Assembly: GCA_001725945.1 (NCBI GenBank)
Contig: LRMT01000299.1
Location: 1 to 43,084 of the forward strand
Length of the DNA stretch: 43,084 bases
DNA from: Cupriavidus sp. UYMMa02A
GTDB taxonomy: Bacteria; Pseudomonadota; Gammaproteobacteria; Burkholderiales; Burkholderiaceae
Direction of reading: 5' to 3'
Shown: positions 35,985 to 43,084 of the stretch, one piece after another
How the letters are laid out: each line of letters begins with the position of its first letter
Position numbering within the stretch: the stretch's first letter is position 1
Notes under the pieces: generated by a model
The model's input: only the letters and a program-made list of their open reading frames with translations
Database searches by the model: none
Told to the model about the DNA's origin: nothing
Position numbers and translations under genes: made by a program

Positions 35985-37974
35985 TCAGGCCACCTCGAGC
36001 AGCAGCGAACGCGCCTGCGCCTGCAGGTCGTCCTGCGACTGCTCCACGACTTCCTGCAGCAGTTCGCGCGCACCTTCCTTGTCGCCGATCTCGATATAGG
36101 CGCGGGCCAGGTCGAGCTTGATCTGCATGTCGCGCCCGCCGTCCATGCCGTCTGTCGACAGCGTGCTCGGCGAGACGCCCCGCGTGGTGTCGGGGCCGCT
36201 GTCGCCGAAACCGGCCAGGTCGATCGGCTCGGGCAGCTTGCCGTCGCGGATCATGGTCGGCGAAGGCAACGGCGTCGCGGCTTCAATTTCGCTGCGCGTC
36301 CCGGCGGTGGATCCGGCATCGAAGTCGAGCGAGATGCCCGAGATGTCGAAATCCATCATGCGCGAGCGCGTCGGCGTGTCGAGGCGCGGCACATCCGCCA
36401 GGGCATCATCCCCGGTGGCGGGCATCGTCAGGTCCAGGCCGTCATCGAATTTCGCGGCGGGTTCCAGCACGGCACCGTCGCCGAACACCAGCCCGGCCGA
36501 TGCCGGCGCGACGATCGGATCACCCGCCGCCGGTGCCGGGAAGGCGTCGAGCGGCAAGGCCAGGTCAGCGAGCGAGGCTTCGCGCGGCGCCACGGCCGGA
36601 TCGTGCGAGGGGTCCTGCGTGCGCCACTGGTCCCCCAGCGCCGTGGCCGTTTCGGGGCCGCCGCGGGCATCGGGCGTCACTGCCATGTACAACGCATTGC
36701 CCGCATCGAGTGCGCGCCCCATTTCCGCGGCCTTGAGCCATTCCGCCCCTTGTCCGCCGGTCTGGGCGAACATCTCTTCTGCAATCACGCGGAAACCTTC
36801 CACATCCTGACGATTACTGTAAATCTCCAGGAGCTTGAGCCGGATCGGCTGCTGCTCCGGATCCTTCTCGAGCGCTTCGCGCAGGATCTCTTCGGCCTGC
36901 ACGTCGCGCCCGTAGGCGATATAGACCTCCGCCTCGGCGATCGGATCGACTTCGCTTGCCTCCGGCATGTTGTTGCCGATGCGGAAGTCCGCGCCGAACA
37001 CGCTGTGCTGCGAGGTATCCACGCTCTGGCCGCCGGCTGCGCCGAACAGCGAATTCGCGCCGGCCATCACCGTGCTTTCCTGCGACAGGACGGAGTCACC
37101 GAAGGCTCCGCCATCCGCCGTCTTCTGCTGCTGGCGGCGGCGGTAGATCGCATAGCCGCCGAGCAGCGCGACCAGCAGCGCCACCACCGGGCAGCAGCAT
37201 CGGGTTGGCCAGCAGTCCGTCGAGGAACGACGCTCCGGTGCCGGCTGAGCCTGGACCACGACCGGCGCACGCTTGGGCGCAGGCGCTGCCGCCTGTGCCG
37301 CGCTTGCACCGGCAGCGGGCGCCGAGGCAGCCGATGCAGCCGATGCAGCAACCACCGCCGCGGTTGCTGACGCGGCAGCCTGGGCCGGCGCGGCGCTTGC
37401 GGCGTCTGCCTGCGCAACTGGCGCGGCTGGCGCAGCCTGGGCCGGTGCTTCGGTCTTCGCCGGTTCGGCCACGGCCACGGTCGGCGCCTTGGCTTCTGCG
37501 ACGCGGCCTTTTCAGCCTTGTCCTTGCCTGCCAGCGCTGCCTGGTTGGCCTGCGTCAGCTTGGCGATCTCGCTGTTCTTCAGCTCGATCAGCTTCTGCAT
37601 GTCGCCGACATTCTTTTCGAGCTGAGCGAGCCGTGCCTCGGCTTCCTTCAGCTGCCGCTCGCGGGCCACATTGGCTTCAGCCTGCGCCGCGGCATTGGCC
37701 TGCCCCGCGCGATCCGCCTTGCTCAGCTTGAGTTCGTTCTGTGGTCCGGCGGCCGGCACGGCCTGGTCCTGCACGCGCGCCGTGACATTGCCGGACTGCT
37801 GGCGGCCGCTGTCAGGCTCGACCGACTTGGCCGCGGCGGCGCCCCCGCCAGCCGGCTGCGGTACGCATCAAATCCTTGCGTACGCGCGACCACTTCACGG
37901 CGGGCTGCCTTGGGCGTGACGGTCTGCGCCTGCTGCCGCGAAGGCACCTGGAGCACCGCTCCCGACTTCAGGCG
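35985..37974 (-). CDS. fimV: FimV/HubP-family protein, 5' end missing at a breakpoint (three indels)
   Basis: FimV-type proteins are inner-membrane polar hub proteins with a periplasmic LysM domain and a cytoplasmic TPR end. Reading from the break: DRLKSGAVLQVPSRQQAQTVTPKAARREVVARTQ (end of LysM region), a coiled coil (RERQLKEAEARLAQLEKNVGDMQKLIELKNSEIAKLTQ), an Ala/Pro-rich linker, a membrane helix (VVALLVALLGGYAIYRRRQQQ), an acidic linker, and the FimV C-terminal domain (MQIKLDLARAYIEIGDKEGARELLQEVVEQS). The frame shifts near 37500. Between about 37240 and 37189 a deletion and an insertion cancel out, garbling GTGASFLDGLLANPMLLP. The signal peptide and most of LysM are absent because the sequence changes to another gene at about 37974. 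Confidence 0.88.
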
Positions 37975-38811
37975 GTCTTCGCACTGCGGCTCGCGGCGCG
38001 GCGCACGTTTGCCAATCTCGGGCCGATCAGCCTGGTGCTCAAGGAAGAGCCCACGCCACGGCAGGCGCTCGAGACATTGTGCCGTTACCTGAAGCTGCTC
38101 AGCGCCTCGCTGATCACGCGCATCGAGGACAGCGGCAAGTCCGTGATCGTGCGCGAGGAGCTCGTGCCCAGCCCGGGGCTGGCCACGCGGCAGGCGATGG
38201 AACTCGCCGTGGGCGTGAAGTTCCGCATCCTGCGTGAGCTGATCGGTCCGCGGTGGCGGCCCGTCGAGGTGTGTTTCACGCACCGCGCGCCGCTCGATGC
38301 ATCGGCGCACCGCGCCTTCTTCGGCTGCAATCCGATGTTCAACCAGTCCTTCAATGGCCTGGTCTGTGCGGCGGCCGACTTGCAAGTGGCGCGCACGACA
38401 GAGAACGCAGGCGCCGCGCGCTTTGCGCGCGACTACCTCGAGGCGGCGCTGCGGCAGCGCGACGAAGGCATACGCGAATCGTGCCGGGAGCTGATCCTGG
38501 CGCTGCTGCCGGGCGGCCGCTGCACCGCGCAGCAACTGGCCCACCATCTGCGTGTCGATCGCCGCACGCTGTACCGCTACCTCAATGCCGAGGGGCTGAC
38601 GTTCTCGGCCCTGCTCAACGAGGTACGCTCGGAACTGGTGATGCGCCACCTGCGCGAAAGCGACCTGCCGGTTGGCGAGGTGTCGGCGTTGCTCGGATTC
38701 TCCGCGCAAAGCTGCTTCAGCCACTGGTTCCGCGTGACGTTCGGCTGCAGCGCCTCTGACTGGCGAAAACAGGCGCCGGGCGCGGGTCTGCAGGCACATG
38801 CGCAAAGGTGA
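37972..38811 (+). CDS. AraC-family transcriptional regulator, 5' end missing at the breakpoint
   Basis: The recognisable protein begins abruptly at FALRLAARRTFANLGPISLVLKEEPTPRQALETLCRYL, which is about residue 65-70 of this AraC subfamily (N-terminal arabinose-binding-like domain of the OruR/ArgR type). The double helix-turn-helix domain is complete: CTAQQLAHHLRVDRRTLYRYLNAEGLTFSALLNEVRSELVMRHL then PVGEVSALLGFSAQSCFSHWFRVTFGCSASDWRKQ. The stop is TGA 38809-38811. The frame happens to stay open leftward to 37876, but that part is antisense to fimV and is not real protein. Target genes unknown. Confidence 0.85.
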   Translation, partial: AVFALRLAARRTFANLGPISLVLKEEPTPRQALETLCRYLKLLSASLITRIEDSGKSVIVREELVPSPGLATRQAMELAVGVKFRILRELIGPRWRPVEVCFTHRAPLDASAHRAFFGCNPMFNQSFNGLVCAAADLQVARTTENAGAARFARDYLEAALRQRDEGIRESCRELILALLPGGRCTAQQLAHHLRVDRRTLYRYLNAEGLTFSALLNEVRSELVMRHLRESDLPVGEVSALLGFSAQSCFSHWFRVTFGCSASDWRKQAPGAGLQAHAQR

Positions 38812-38864
38812 GTCGCCCGCAGCGTCTTGCCCGCACAGGCCGAGCGCGACGGGCCGTGGCTGAT

Positions 38865-39382
38865 TCAGGAACCGGCCCCGCCAAAGTGCGGGCCCGGTCC
38901 GCTTCCGGCCATCGTGTCCTGCGGGTTGCGCAGCGGGCATGCCTTGAGCGACAGGCAGCCGCAGCCGATGCAGCCGTCGAGCTCGTCGCGCAGCTGCGTC
39001 AGCATGCGGATGCGTTCGTCCAGGTCCGCGCGCCATGCCGCGGACATGCGCCGCCAGTCGGCCACGGTGGGCGCGCGATGGGCCGGAAGCGCCTGCAAGG
39101 CCTGCGCGATCAGTGCCAGCGGCAGGCCCATGCGCTGCGCCACGCGGATGACGGCCAGGCGGCGCAGCACGGCGCGTGGATAGCGGCGCTGGTTGCCTTC
39201 GCTGCGCGTGCTCGCGATCAGTCCCTTTGCTTCATAGAAATGCAGCGCGGAAACGGCCACGCCAGCGCGCGTTGCCACTTCGCCGACCGCGAGCAAGTCG
39301 TTGCGGCGCGGTGGCCGGGCGTCGTGGTGTTCGTGGCGTTCGTGGCGCGCGCGGCAGCACGGGATCGGGTCTTGGTTGCCAT
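38865..39382 (-). CDS. soxR: Redox-sensitive transcriptional activator SoxR (possible frameshift near the start)
   Basis: SoxR is a MerR-family [2Fe-2S] sensor of redox-cycling compounds. The DNA-binding part reads DLLAVGEVATRAGVAVSALHFYEAKGLIASTRSEGNQRRYPRAVLRRLAVI. The cluster ligands are complete in CIGCGCLSLKAC (C-x2-C-x-C-x5-C). The open frame of this part begins at GTG 39392 with a His/Arg-rich lead; the ATG at 39382 is one frame off and gives MATKTRSRAAARATNATNTT. Restoring one A near 39305 would join that lead to NDLLAVGEV, which I think is the real start. It is divergent from the RidA gene, with a SoxR box between. Confidence 0.93.
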
Positions 39383-39429
39383 GTCGATGCACCGGTGGCG
39401 ATAAACCCGGAATGCTAGCAGGGATTAGA

Positions 39430-39460
39430 TTGACCTTAACCTAACTTGAGGTCTGATACT
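39430..39460 (+). promoter_or_regulatory. SoxR-controlled promoter with SoxR box
   Basis: TTGACC (39430-39435), 19-bp spacer, GATACT (39455-39460). The overlong 19-bp spacer is typical of MerR-family targets. The spacer region holds the dyad ACCTTAACCTAACTTGAGGT (39433-39452); its right half AACTTGAGG is identical to half of the E. coli soxS operator. It faces the RidA-family gene and lies about 50 bp upstream of soxR. Confidence 0.88.
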
Positions 39461-39494
39461 GGGCGCCTTCCTTCCACTGCGGAGCCCGCGCATC

Positions 39495-39923
39495 ATGTAC
39501 GAACTGGCCAGCCAGAATGCCCTGCTGAACTTCATCAATCCGAACGGGCTGTACGATCCCCGCTGCAACGGCTATTCCCACGTGGCGGTGGCCACCGGGC
39601 CGGGCAAGATTGTCTACGTGGCGGGGCAAGGCGGCGAAGACGCCGCCGGCGGCATGTCCCCCGTGTTCGCCCGGCAGGTCGAGCAGGCCATGCGCAATCT
39701 GCGCTGCGCACTACGCGCCGCGGGGGCGACACCGGCCGATGTGGCAAAGCTGACCGTGCTCGTGGTCGATCACTCGGTGGAGCGGCTGCGCATCGTCACC
39801 GCAGCCGTCCGGGCGATGTGGGGCGATGGCCCGGCGCCGGCCTGCACGCTGATCCCGGTGCCGAAGCTGGCGCTTGACGGGATGCTGTTCGAGATCGAGG
39901 CGACGGCGGTGCTGGCGGACTGA
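39495..39923 (+). CDS. RidA/YjgF/YER057c family protein, probable SoxR target
   Basis: Intact, 142 residues from ATG 39495 (MYELASQNALLNFINPNGLYDP) with GGAG 10 bases upstream. The fold signature is visible: YSHVAVATGPGKIVYVAGQGGED, VEQAMRNLRCALRAAGATPADVAKLTVLVVD, and ACTLIPVPKLALDGMLFEIEATAVL at the end. The classic catalytic Arg of RidA (in PxCTR) is replaced here: PACTLIPVPKLA has no Arg at that place, so imine deaminase activity is uncertain. Its promoter carries a SoxR box. Confidence 0.9.
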   Translation: MYELASQNALLNFINPNGLYDPRCNGYSHVAVATGPGKIVYVAGQGGEDAAGGMSPVFARQVEQAMRNLRCALRAAGATPADVAKLTVLVVDHSVERLRIVTAAVRAMWGDGPAPACTLIPVPKLALDGMLFEIEATAVLAD

Positions 39924-39936
39924 GGTGGTTGGCCGG

Positions 39937-40716
39937 CTACGCCGACGCTACGACGATACTGGCCTGCCGGGAGGCCCGGAACTCGTCGAGCTGCGCCGGC
40001 GTCGCGCCGGCATCGGTTATCAGCGTCCATGCACGTTCCAGCGGCGTCCAGTGCTGCTGGCGAGCGCGGCCGAGCTTGCTGGCGTCTGCCAGCACGAACA
40101 GCTCGGCCGCCTGACGAATGATGCATTCCTTCAGGTAGGCCTGTTCAGCGGTAGCTTCGCACAGCCCTACGCCGGCGACGACGCCATCAGCGCCTAGAAA
40201 CGCCTTGTCGACACTGATGCGCGAAAGAACCAGCTGCGCCAGCGGTCCGAACGTACCCATGCTGGAGCGCCGCACTTCGCCGCCGATCAGCGTGACGTGT
40301 ATGTTGGACAGCCCAGCCAGCGCACTGACGGCCAGCAGATTGGTGGTGTAGACATGGAGGTCTTCGCGCGCGGCCAGCGCACGCGCCAGGGCGGCCGCCG
40401 TGGTGCCGCTGTCGAGCAGCACGGCGTCGCCGTCCTGCACAAAGCCGGCCGCAGTGCGCGCGATGGCTTCCTTCTGTTCACGCTGCAGGGCCTTGCGCTC
40501 TTCCAGCGAAGCCTCGGGCTCGTGGGTGCCGACCTGCATCGCCGCGGCGGCGCCGCCGTAGGTGCGGAGGATGCGGCCCTCGCGCGCCAGCGCGGTCAGG
40601 TCGCGCCGGATGGTGGCTTCTGATACGCCCAGGCTTGCGGTGAGCCGCTCGACGTTGGCCTCCTCGCCGGACAGCACGAGGTCGAGGATGGCGCGGCGGC
40701 GGTCGGCGGCTTTCAT
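39937..40716 (-). CDS. DeoR/GlpR-family transcriptional regulator
   Basis: Intact, 259 residues from ATG 40716 (MKAADRRRAILDLVLSGEEANVERLTASLGVSEATIRRDLTALAREGRILRTYGGA), the typical DeoR helix-turn-helix. The sugar-phosphate isomerase-like sensor domain follows, with LLDSGTTAAALARAL, YTTNLLAVSALAG, LIGGEVRRSSMGTFGPLA and DKAFLGADGV. It probably senses a phosphorylated acid-sugar intermediate made by the kinase gene two places upstream and represses this cluster. A 13-bp tandem repeat lies just upstream. Confidence 0.92.
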   Translation of the reverse strand: MKAADRRRAILDLVLSGEEANVERLTASLGVSEATIRRDLTALAREGRILRTYGGAAAAMQVGTHEPEASLEERKALQREQKEAIARTAAGFVQDGDAVLLDSGTTAAALARALAAREDLHVYTTNLLAVSALAGLSNIHVTLIGGEVRRSSMGTFGPLAQLVLSRISVDKAFLGADGVVAGVGLCEATAEQAYLKECIIRQAAELFVLADASKLGRARQQHWTPLERAWTLITDAGATPAQLDEFRASRQASIVVASA

Positions 40717-40747
40717 GGCAGGGCGGGTGGCGGCGAAGGCCACGATC

Positions 40748-40773
40748 TTACCGTATGCGATTACCGTATGCGA
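40748..40773. repeat. Perfect 13-bp tandem direct repeat, likely regulator binding site
   Basis: TTACCGTATGCGA at 40748-40760 and again at 40761-40773 without a gap. It lies in the 76-bp gap between the end of pdxA2 and the start of the DeoR-type gene, 32-57 bp before the latter, a plausible place for an autoregulatory operator. Confidence 0.65.
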
Positions 40774-40792
40774 TGCACCGCAGGCCCCGTGC

Positions 40793-41794
40793 TCAGGCGC
40801 GGCGCGTGGCCAGTTCGGCGCCCTGGCGCAGCGCTTCGAGCAGGCTGCGTTCGTCCGCAATGCCCTTGCCGGCGATGTCGAATGCCGTGCCATGGTCGAC
40901 CGAGGTACGGATCACCGGCAGGCCAACCGTGATGTTCACGCCGGCCTCCAGGCCCAGCACCTTGACCGGGCCATGGCCCTGGTCGTGGTACATCGCCACC
41001 ACCAGGTCGAAATCGCCGCGGCCGGCGCGGTAAAACAGCGTATCGGCGGGCAGCGGGCCTTCGACGTCCCAGCCACGTTCGCGCAGCGTCGCCACGGCCG
41101 GAATGATCTTTTCTTCTTCCTCGCCATGGCCGAACAGGCCGTTCTCGCCGGCATGCGGGTTGATGCCGCATACGCCGATGCGCGGCGCGGCAATGCCGGC
41201 GCGCTGCAGCGTGACATGACCGCGCTCGATGGTCCGTTGCACGAGGCCGGTGTCGATCTTGCGGATGGCGTCGAGCAGGCCGATGTGCGTGGTGACGTGG
41301 ATCACGCGCAGCTTGGGCGCCACCAGCATCATCGAGACCTCGGGCGTGCCGGTCAGGTGCGCCAGCATCTCGGTATGGCCGGGGAAGCGGTGGCCGCCCG
41401 CGTGCAGCGCTTCCTTGTTGAGCGGCGCGGTGCAGATCGCGTCGATCTGCTCGGCCTGCGCCAGGGCCACGGCGCGCTCGATGTAGCGGAACGCGGCGTC
41501 GCCGGCGACCGCCGACAGCTTGCCGAAGGGCAGGTCGGCCGGGATCAGGCCCAGGTCGATGCAGTCGATGGTGCCGCGCTGGTAGCGCGCCTGCGCCGGG
41601 GTATCGACGGCGCGCACCGTGAGCGGCGTGCCAGTCAGCGCGGCCGCCTGTTCGAGCCGTCGGGCATCGCCGATGACCAGCGGGCGGCACTGGGCGTACA
41701 CCGACGCGTGCGCGAGGCTCTTGACGATGACCTCGGGGCCGATGCCGGTGGCGTCGCCCATGGTGATGCCGATGACGGGGAGATAGTCGCTCAT
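40793..41794 (-). CDS. pdxA2: 4-phosphothreonate (4-hydroxythreonate-4-phosphate type) dehydrogenase PdxA2
   Basis: Intact, 333 residues from ATG 41794 (MSDYLPVIGITMGDATGIGPEVIVKSLAH). PdxA-family marks: GDATGIGPEV, APLNKEALHAGGHRFPGHTEMLA, VTTHIGLLDAIRKI, VCGINPHAGENGLFG, AMYHDQGHGPVK and TSVDHGTAFDIAG, with the metal-binding histidines present. Next to a DUF1537 kinase this is the PdxA2 arrangement known from D-threonate catabolism in Cupriavidus necator, where it oxidises and decarboxylates 4-phospho-threonate to dihydroxyacetone phosphate. A role in vitamin B6 synthesis is less likely. It follows the kinase gene by about 28 bp. Confidence 0.9.
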   Translation of the reverse strand: MSDYLPVIGITMGDATGIGPEVIVKSLAHASVYAQCRPLVIGDARRLEQAAALTGTPLTVRAVDTPAQARYQRGTIDCIDLGLIPADLPFGKLSAVAGDAAFRYIERAVALAQAEQIDAICTAPLNKEALHAGGHRFPGHTEMLAHLTGTPEVSMMLVAPKLRVIHVTTHIGLLDAIRKIDTGLVQRTIERGHVTLQRAGIAAPRIGVCGINPHAGENGLFGHGEEEEKIIPAVATLRERGWDVEGPLPADTLFYRAGRGDFDLVVAMYHDQGHGPVKVLGLEAGVNITVGLPVIRTSVDHGTAFDIAGKGIADERSLLEALRQGAELATRRA

Positions 41795-41821
41795 GATCTT
41801 GTCCACAAATTTCGTTCGTTT

Positions 41822-43043
41822 TCAGGTGCCGTTCCGGATCGCCTGCCATGCCAGCCACAGCGCCGCGTCGGTGCCGAAAGCGCCGGCCTTGGTGACCACG
41901 CTGCGCACCGGGGCCTGCATGGTGTCGGACAGCGGCACGCCGGGTTCGATCTCGCGGCGCAGCGCCAGCGCCTGGATGCCGGCGATGTCTAGCATGGCGC
42001 GCGCGTCTCGCCGCCCGTGGCGATCAGCCCGCCCACGAGCCCGAAATGCGGCAGCACCAGCGCCGCCAGTGCCGCGCTCAGTTGCGGGCCCTCGGCAATA
42101 TCGAAATGTTCGTCGCGGCCGATGCATAGCAGCACGTCCTGTCCTGCGCTAAGGCGTGCGCCAGTCTCGCGCTGCCATGCCTGCCAGGCGGCGTCGCCGG
42201 GGCCGCCGCGCAATGCCTGCGGCGGGATGACCAGGCTGTCGATGCCGCTGCGTTCGGTCAGCACGGCCACCTGCCGCGCGCACACGCCGGACAGGCTGCC
42301 GACCAGCGCGAGCACGGGGCCGGTCGCGCGCGGCGCGGTGCCTTCTGTGGCGATGGTGGATGGTACCGGCATCGTGTCGGCCAGGCCGCGGGCCAATCCG
42401 CCGGAGCCGACCCAGAACGCAGGCGCCGGCAGTTGTGCCGAGGCTTGTGCCAGCGTCGCCAGGTCGCGTCGGTTTCCGCGTCGCAGACGACGGCCTGCGT
42501 GTGGCTGGCGGCCAGCACCGTCAGGTGCTCGCGCAGCGCCGGCACGCCAGCGCGGACGATGTCGAGATCGGCCAGTGCGACGCTCAGGCCTTGCGCCGAC
42601 AGCAGCGCTACCAGGTCCGCGTCCCCGCTCAGCCCTTCGAGGCGCCAGATATCGGTGTGGCCGAGCGGCTGGCCCTGGACCAGCACCTTGCCATCGCGCG
42701 CGGTGCGGCCCGTTGCCGGAAAGGCGGGTGCCACGATGGCCATGCCCGCGGCAGGCTGCAACGCGGCGGTCTCCGCGGCCCAGTTGCCGCGTAGCGTCGA
42801 ATCAATTTTCTTGTACAGGCGGCGGCCGGCGCCGAAGCGCTGCCACGCATCCAGGTTGCGGCGTGCCGCGTCGGCAGGCGCGAGGCGCCGGCTGTCGACA
42901 TCGGCCGCAATCACGTCGGCGCGGGCATCGTGCAGGTCGCTGCCCGCATCCAGCGTAACCACCGTGCTGGCACCGGCCGCGGCGAAGCCGATCGCGCAAT
43001 CGGCCGCGCCCGACAGGTCATCGGCGATGACGAGCCAGCTCAT
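41822..43043 (-). CDS. Four-carbon acid sugar kinase, DUF1537 (D-threonate kinase type; two frameshifts)
   Basis: This kinase phosphorylates threonate or erythronate at C4 before PdxA2 acts. The start at ATG 43043 gives MSWLVIADDLSGAADCAIGFAAAG, the hallmark of the N-terminal DUF1537 domain, then YKKIDSTLRGN and APAFPATGRT. Frames are lost near 42465 (AETDADLATLAQAS expected) and near 42003 (GGETRAMLDIAGIQAL expected). The C-terminal nucleotide-binding domain has FWVGSGGLARGLA, LVGSLSGVCARQVAVL and GGLIATGGETRA. It overlaps the gene upstream by 4 bases (ATGA). The pairing with pdxA2 suggests dtnK, but denK/ltnK-like specificity cannot be excluded. Confidence 0.88.
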
Positions 43044-43084
43044 GCCGCGGCCCGTTGCGCGGCGGTGGCCGCATCCGGGCGGGG
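43040..43084 (-). CDS. C-terminal end of an upstream gene (partial)
   Basis: Only 14 codons are in the window, reading PRPDAATAAQRAAA then TGA at 43042-43040. The stop overlaps the kinase start as ATGA, which suggests translational coupling in one catabolic operon. Too short to identify; a transporter or aldolase-like partner would fit such clusters. Confidence 0.5.
   Translation of the reverse strand, partial: PRPDAATAAQRAAA

Noticed and set aside
37876..37971. Apparent N-terminal extension of the AraC regulator
   Set aside because: This stretch is antisense to recognisable fimV sequence; the frame stays open only by chance across the breakpoint.

Overview
The window (about 65% G+C by eye) reads as a chromosomal piece of a Burkholderiales betaproteobacterium, most likely Cupriavidus or a close Ralstonia relative. 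The evidence is protein similarity throughout and two characteristic gene blocks: fimV-truA-trpF-trpB-DNA methyltransferase-trpA-accD-folC-dedD-cvpA-purF-metZ, and a kdpFABCDE cluster. I see no transposase, integrase, phage gene or CRISPR array. Layout, left to right: (1) 1-9883 holds housekeeping genes: the end of moeA, a small membrane protein, rmuC, a D-2-hydroxyacid dehydrogenase, an ArsB/NhaD-type transporter, lutC, pncB, a secreted hypothetical protein, then fdxA and a thioredoxin-reductase-like ferredoxin-NADP reductase. (2) 9884-12517 holds a terminator, an unassigned promoter, tRNA-Asn, a dapA-family gene, an ACT-like small protein and a TorF-type outer-membrane protein. (3) 12648-21256 is the complete high-affinity K+ uptake system on the minus strand: a small membrane protein, kdpF, kdpA, kdpB, kdpC, kdpD and kdpE, coupled at its 5' end by overlapping stop/start codons and preceded by an 11-bp-phased direct repeat that fits a KdpE site. 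(4) 21257-24305 holds a divergently transcribed rpsU with a long structured leader, then an ABC exporter of the NodI/NodJ-like type and a small lipoprotein. (5) 24313-37974 is the metZ-purF-cvpA-dedD-folC-accD-trpA-MTase-trpB-trpF-truA-fimV block, all on the minus strand. (6) 37975-43084 is an unrelated segment: an AraC-family regulator, SoxR with a divergent SoxR-box promoter for a RidA-family gene, a DeoR/GlpR-type regulator, and a PdxA2/DUF1537-kinase pair for four-carbon acid-sugar (threonate-type) catabolism. Two properties of the sequence matter more than any single gene. First, at least 21 genes, many normally essential (trpB, trpF, folC, moeA), are broken by about 35 single-base indels. 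Nearly all are losses of one base from a run of two or three identical bases. This looks like a sequencing or consensus artefact, so I annotate these genes as CDS over the full reconstructed span. Second, near 37974-37978 two genes that both lack their 5' ends (fimV on minus, the AraC regulator on plus) are fused head to head. That is a genome rearrangement or a chimeric join, and regions 5 and 6 should not be assumed contiguous. The most interesting regulatory signals are a near-canonical SoxR operator inside a 19-bp-spacer promoter for the RidA gene, a duplicated hairpin unit in the rpsU leader, a GTWWAC site inside the rpsU promoter together with an orphan MTase (the family thought to methylate GTWWAC) embedded in the trp operon, and a perfect 13-bp tandem repeat in front of the DeoR-type gene.
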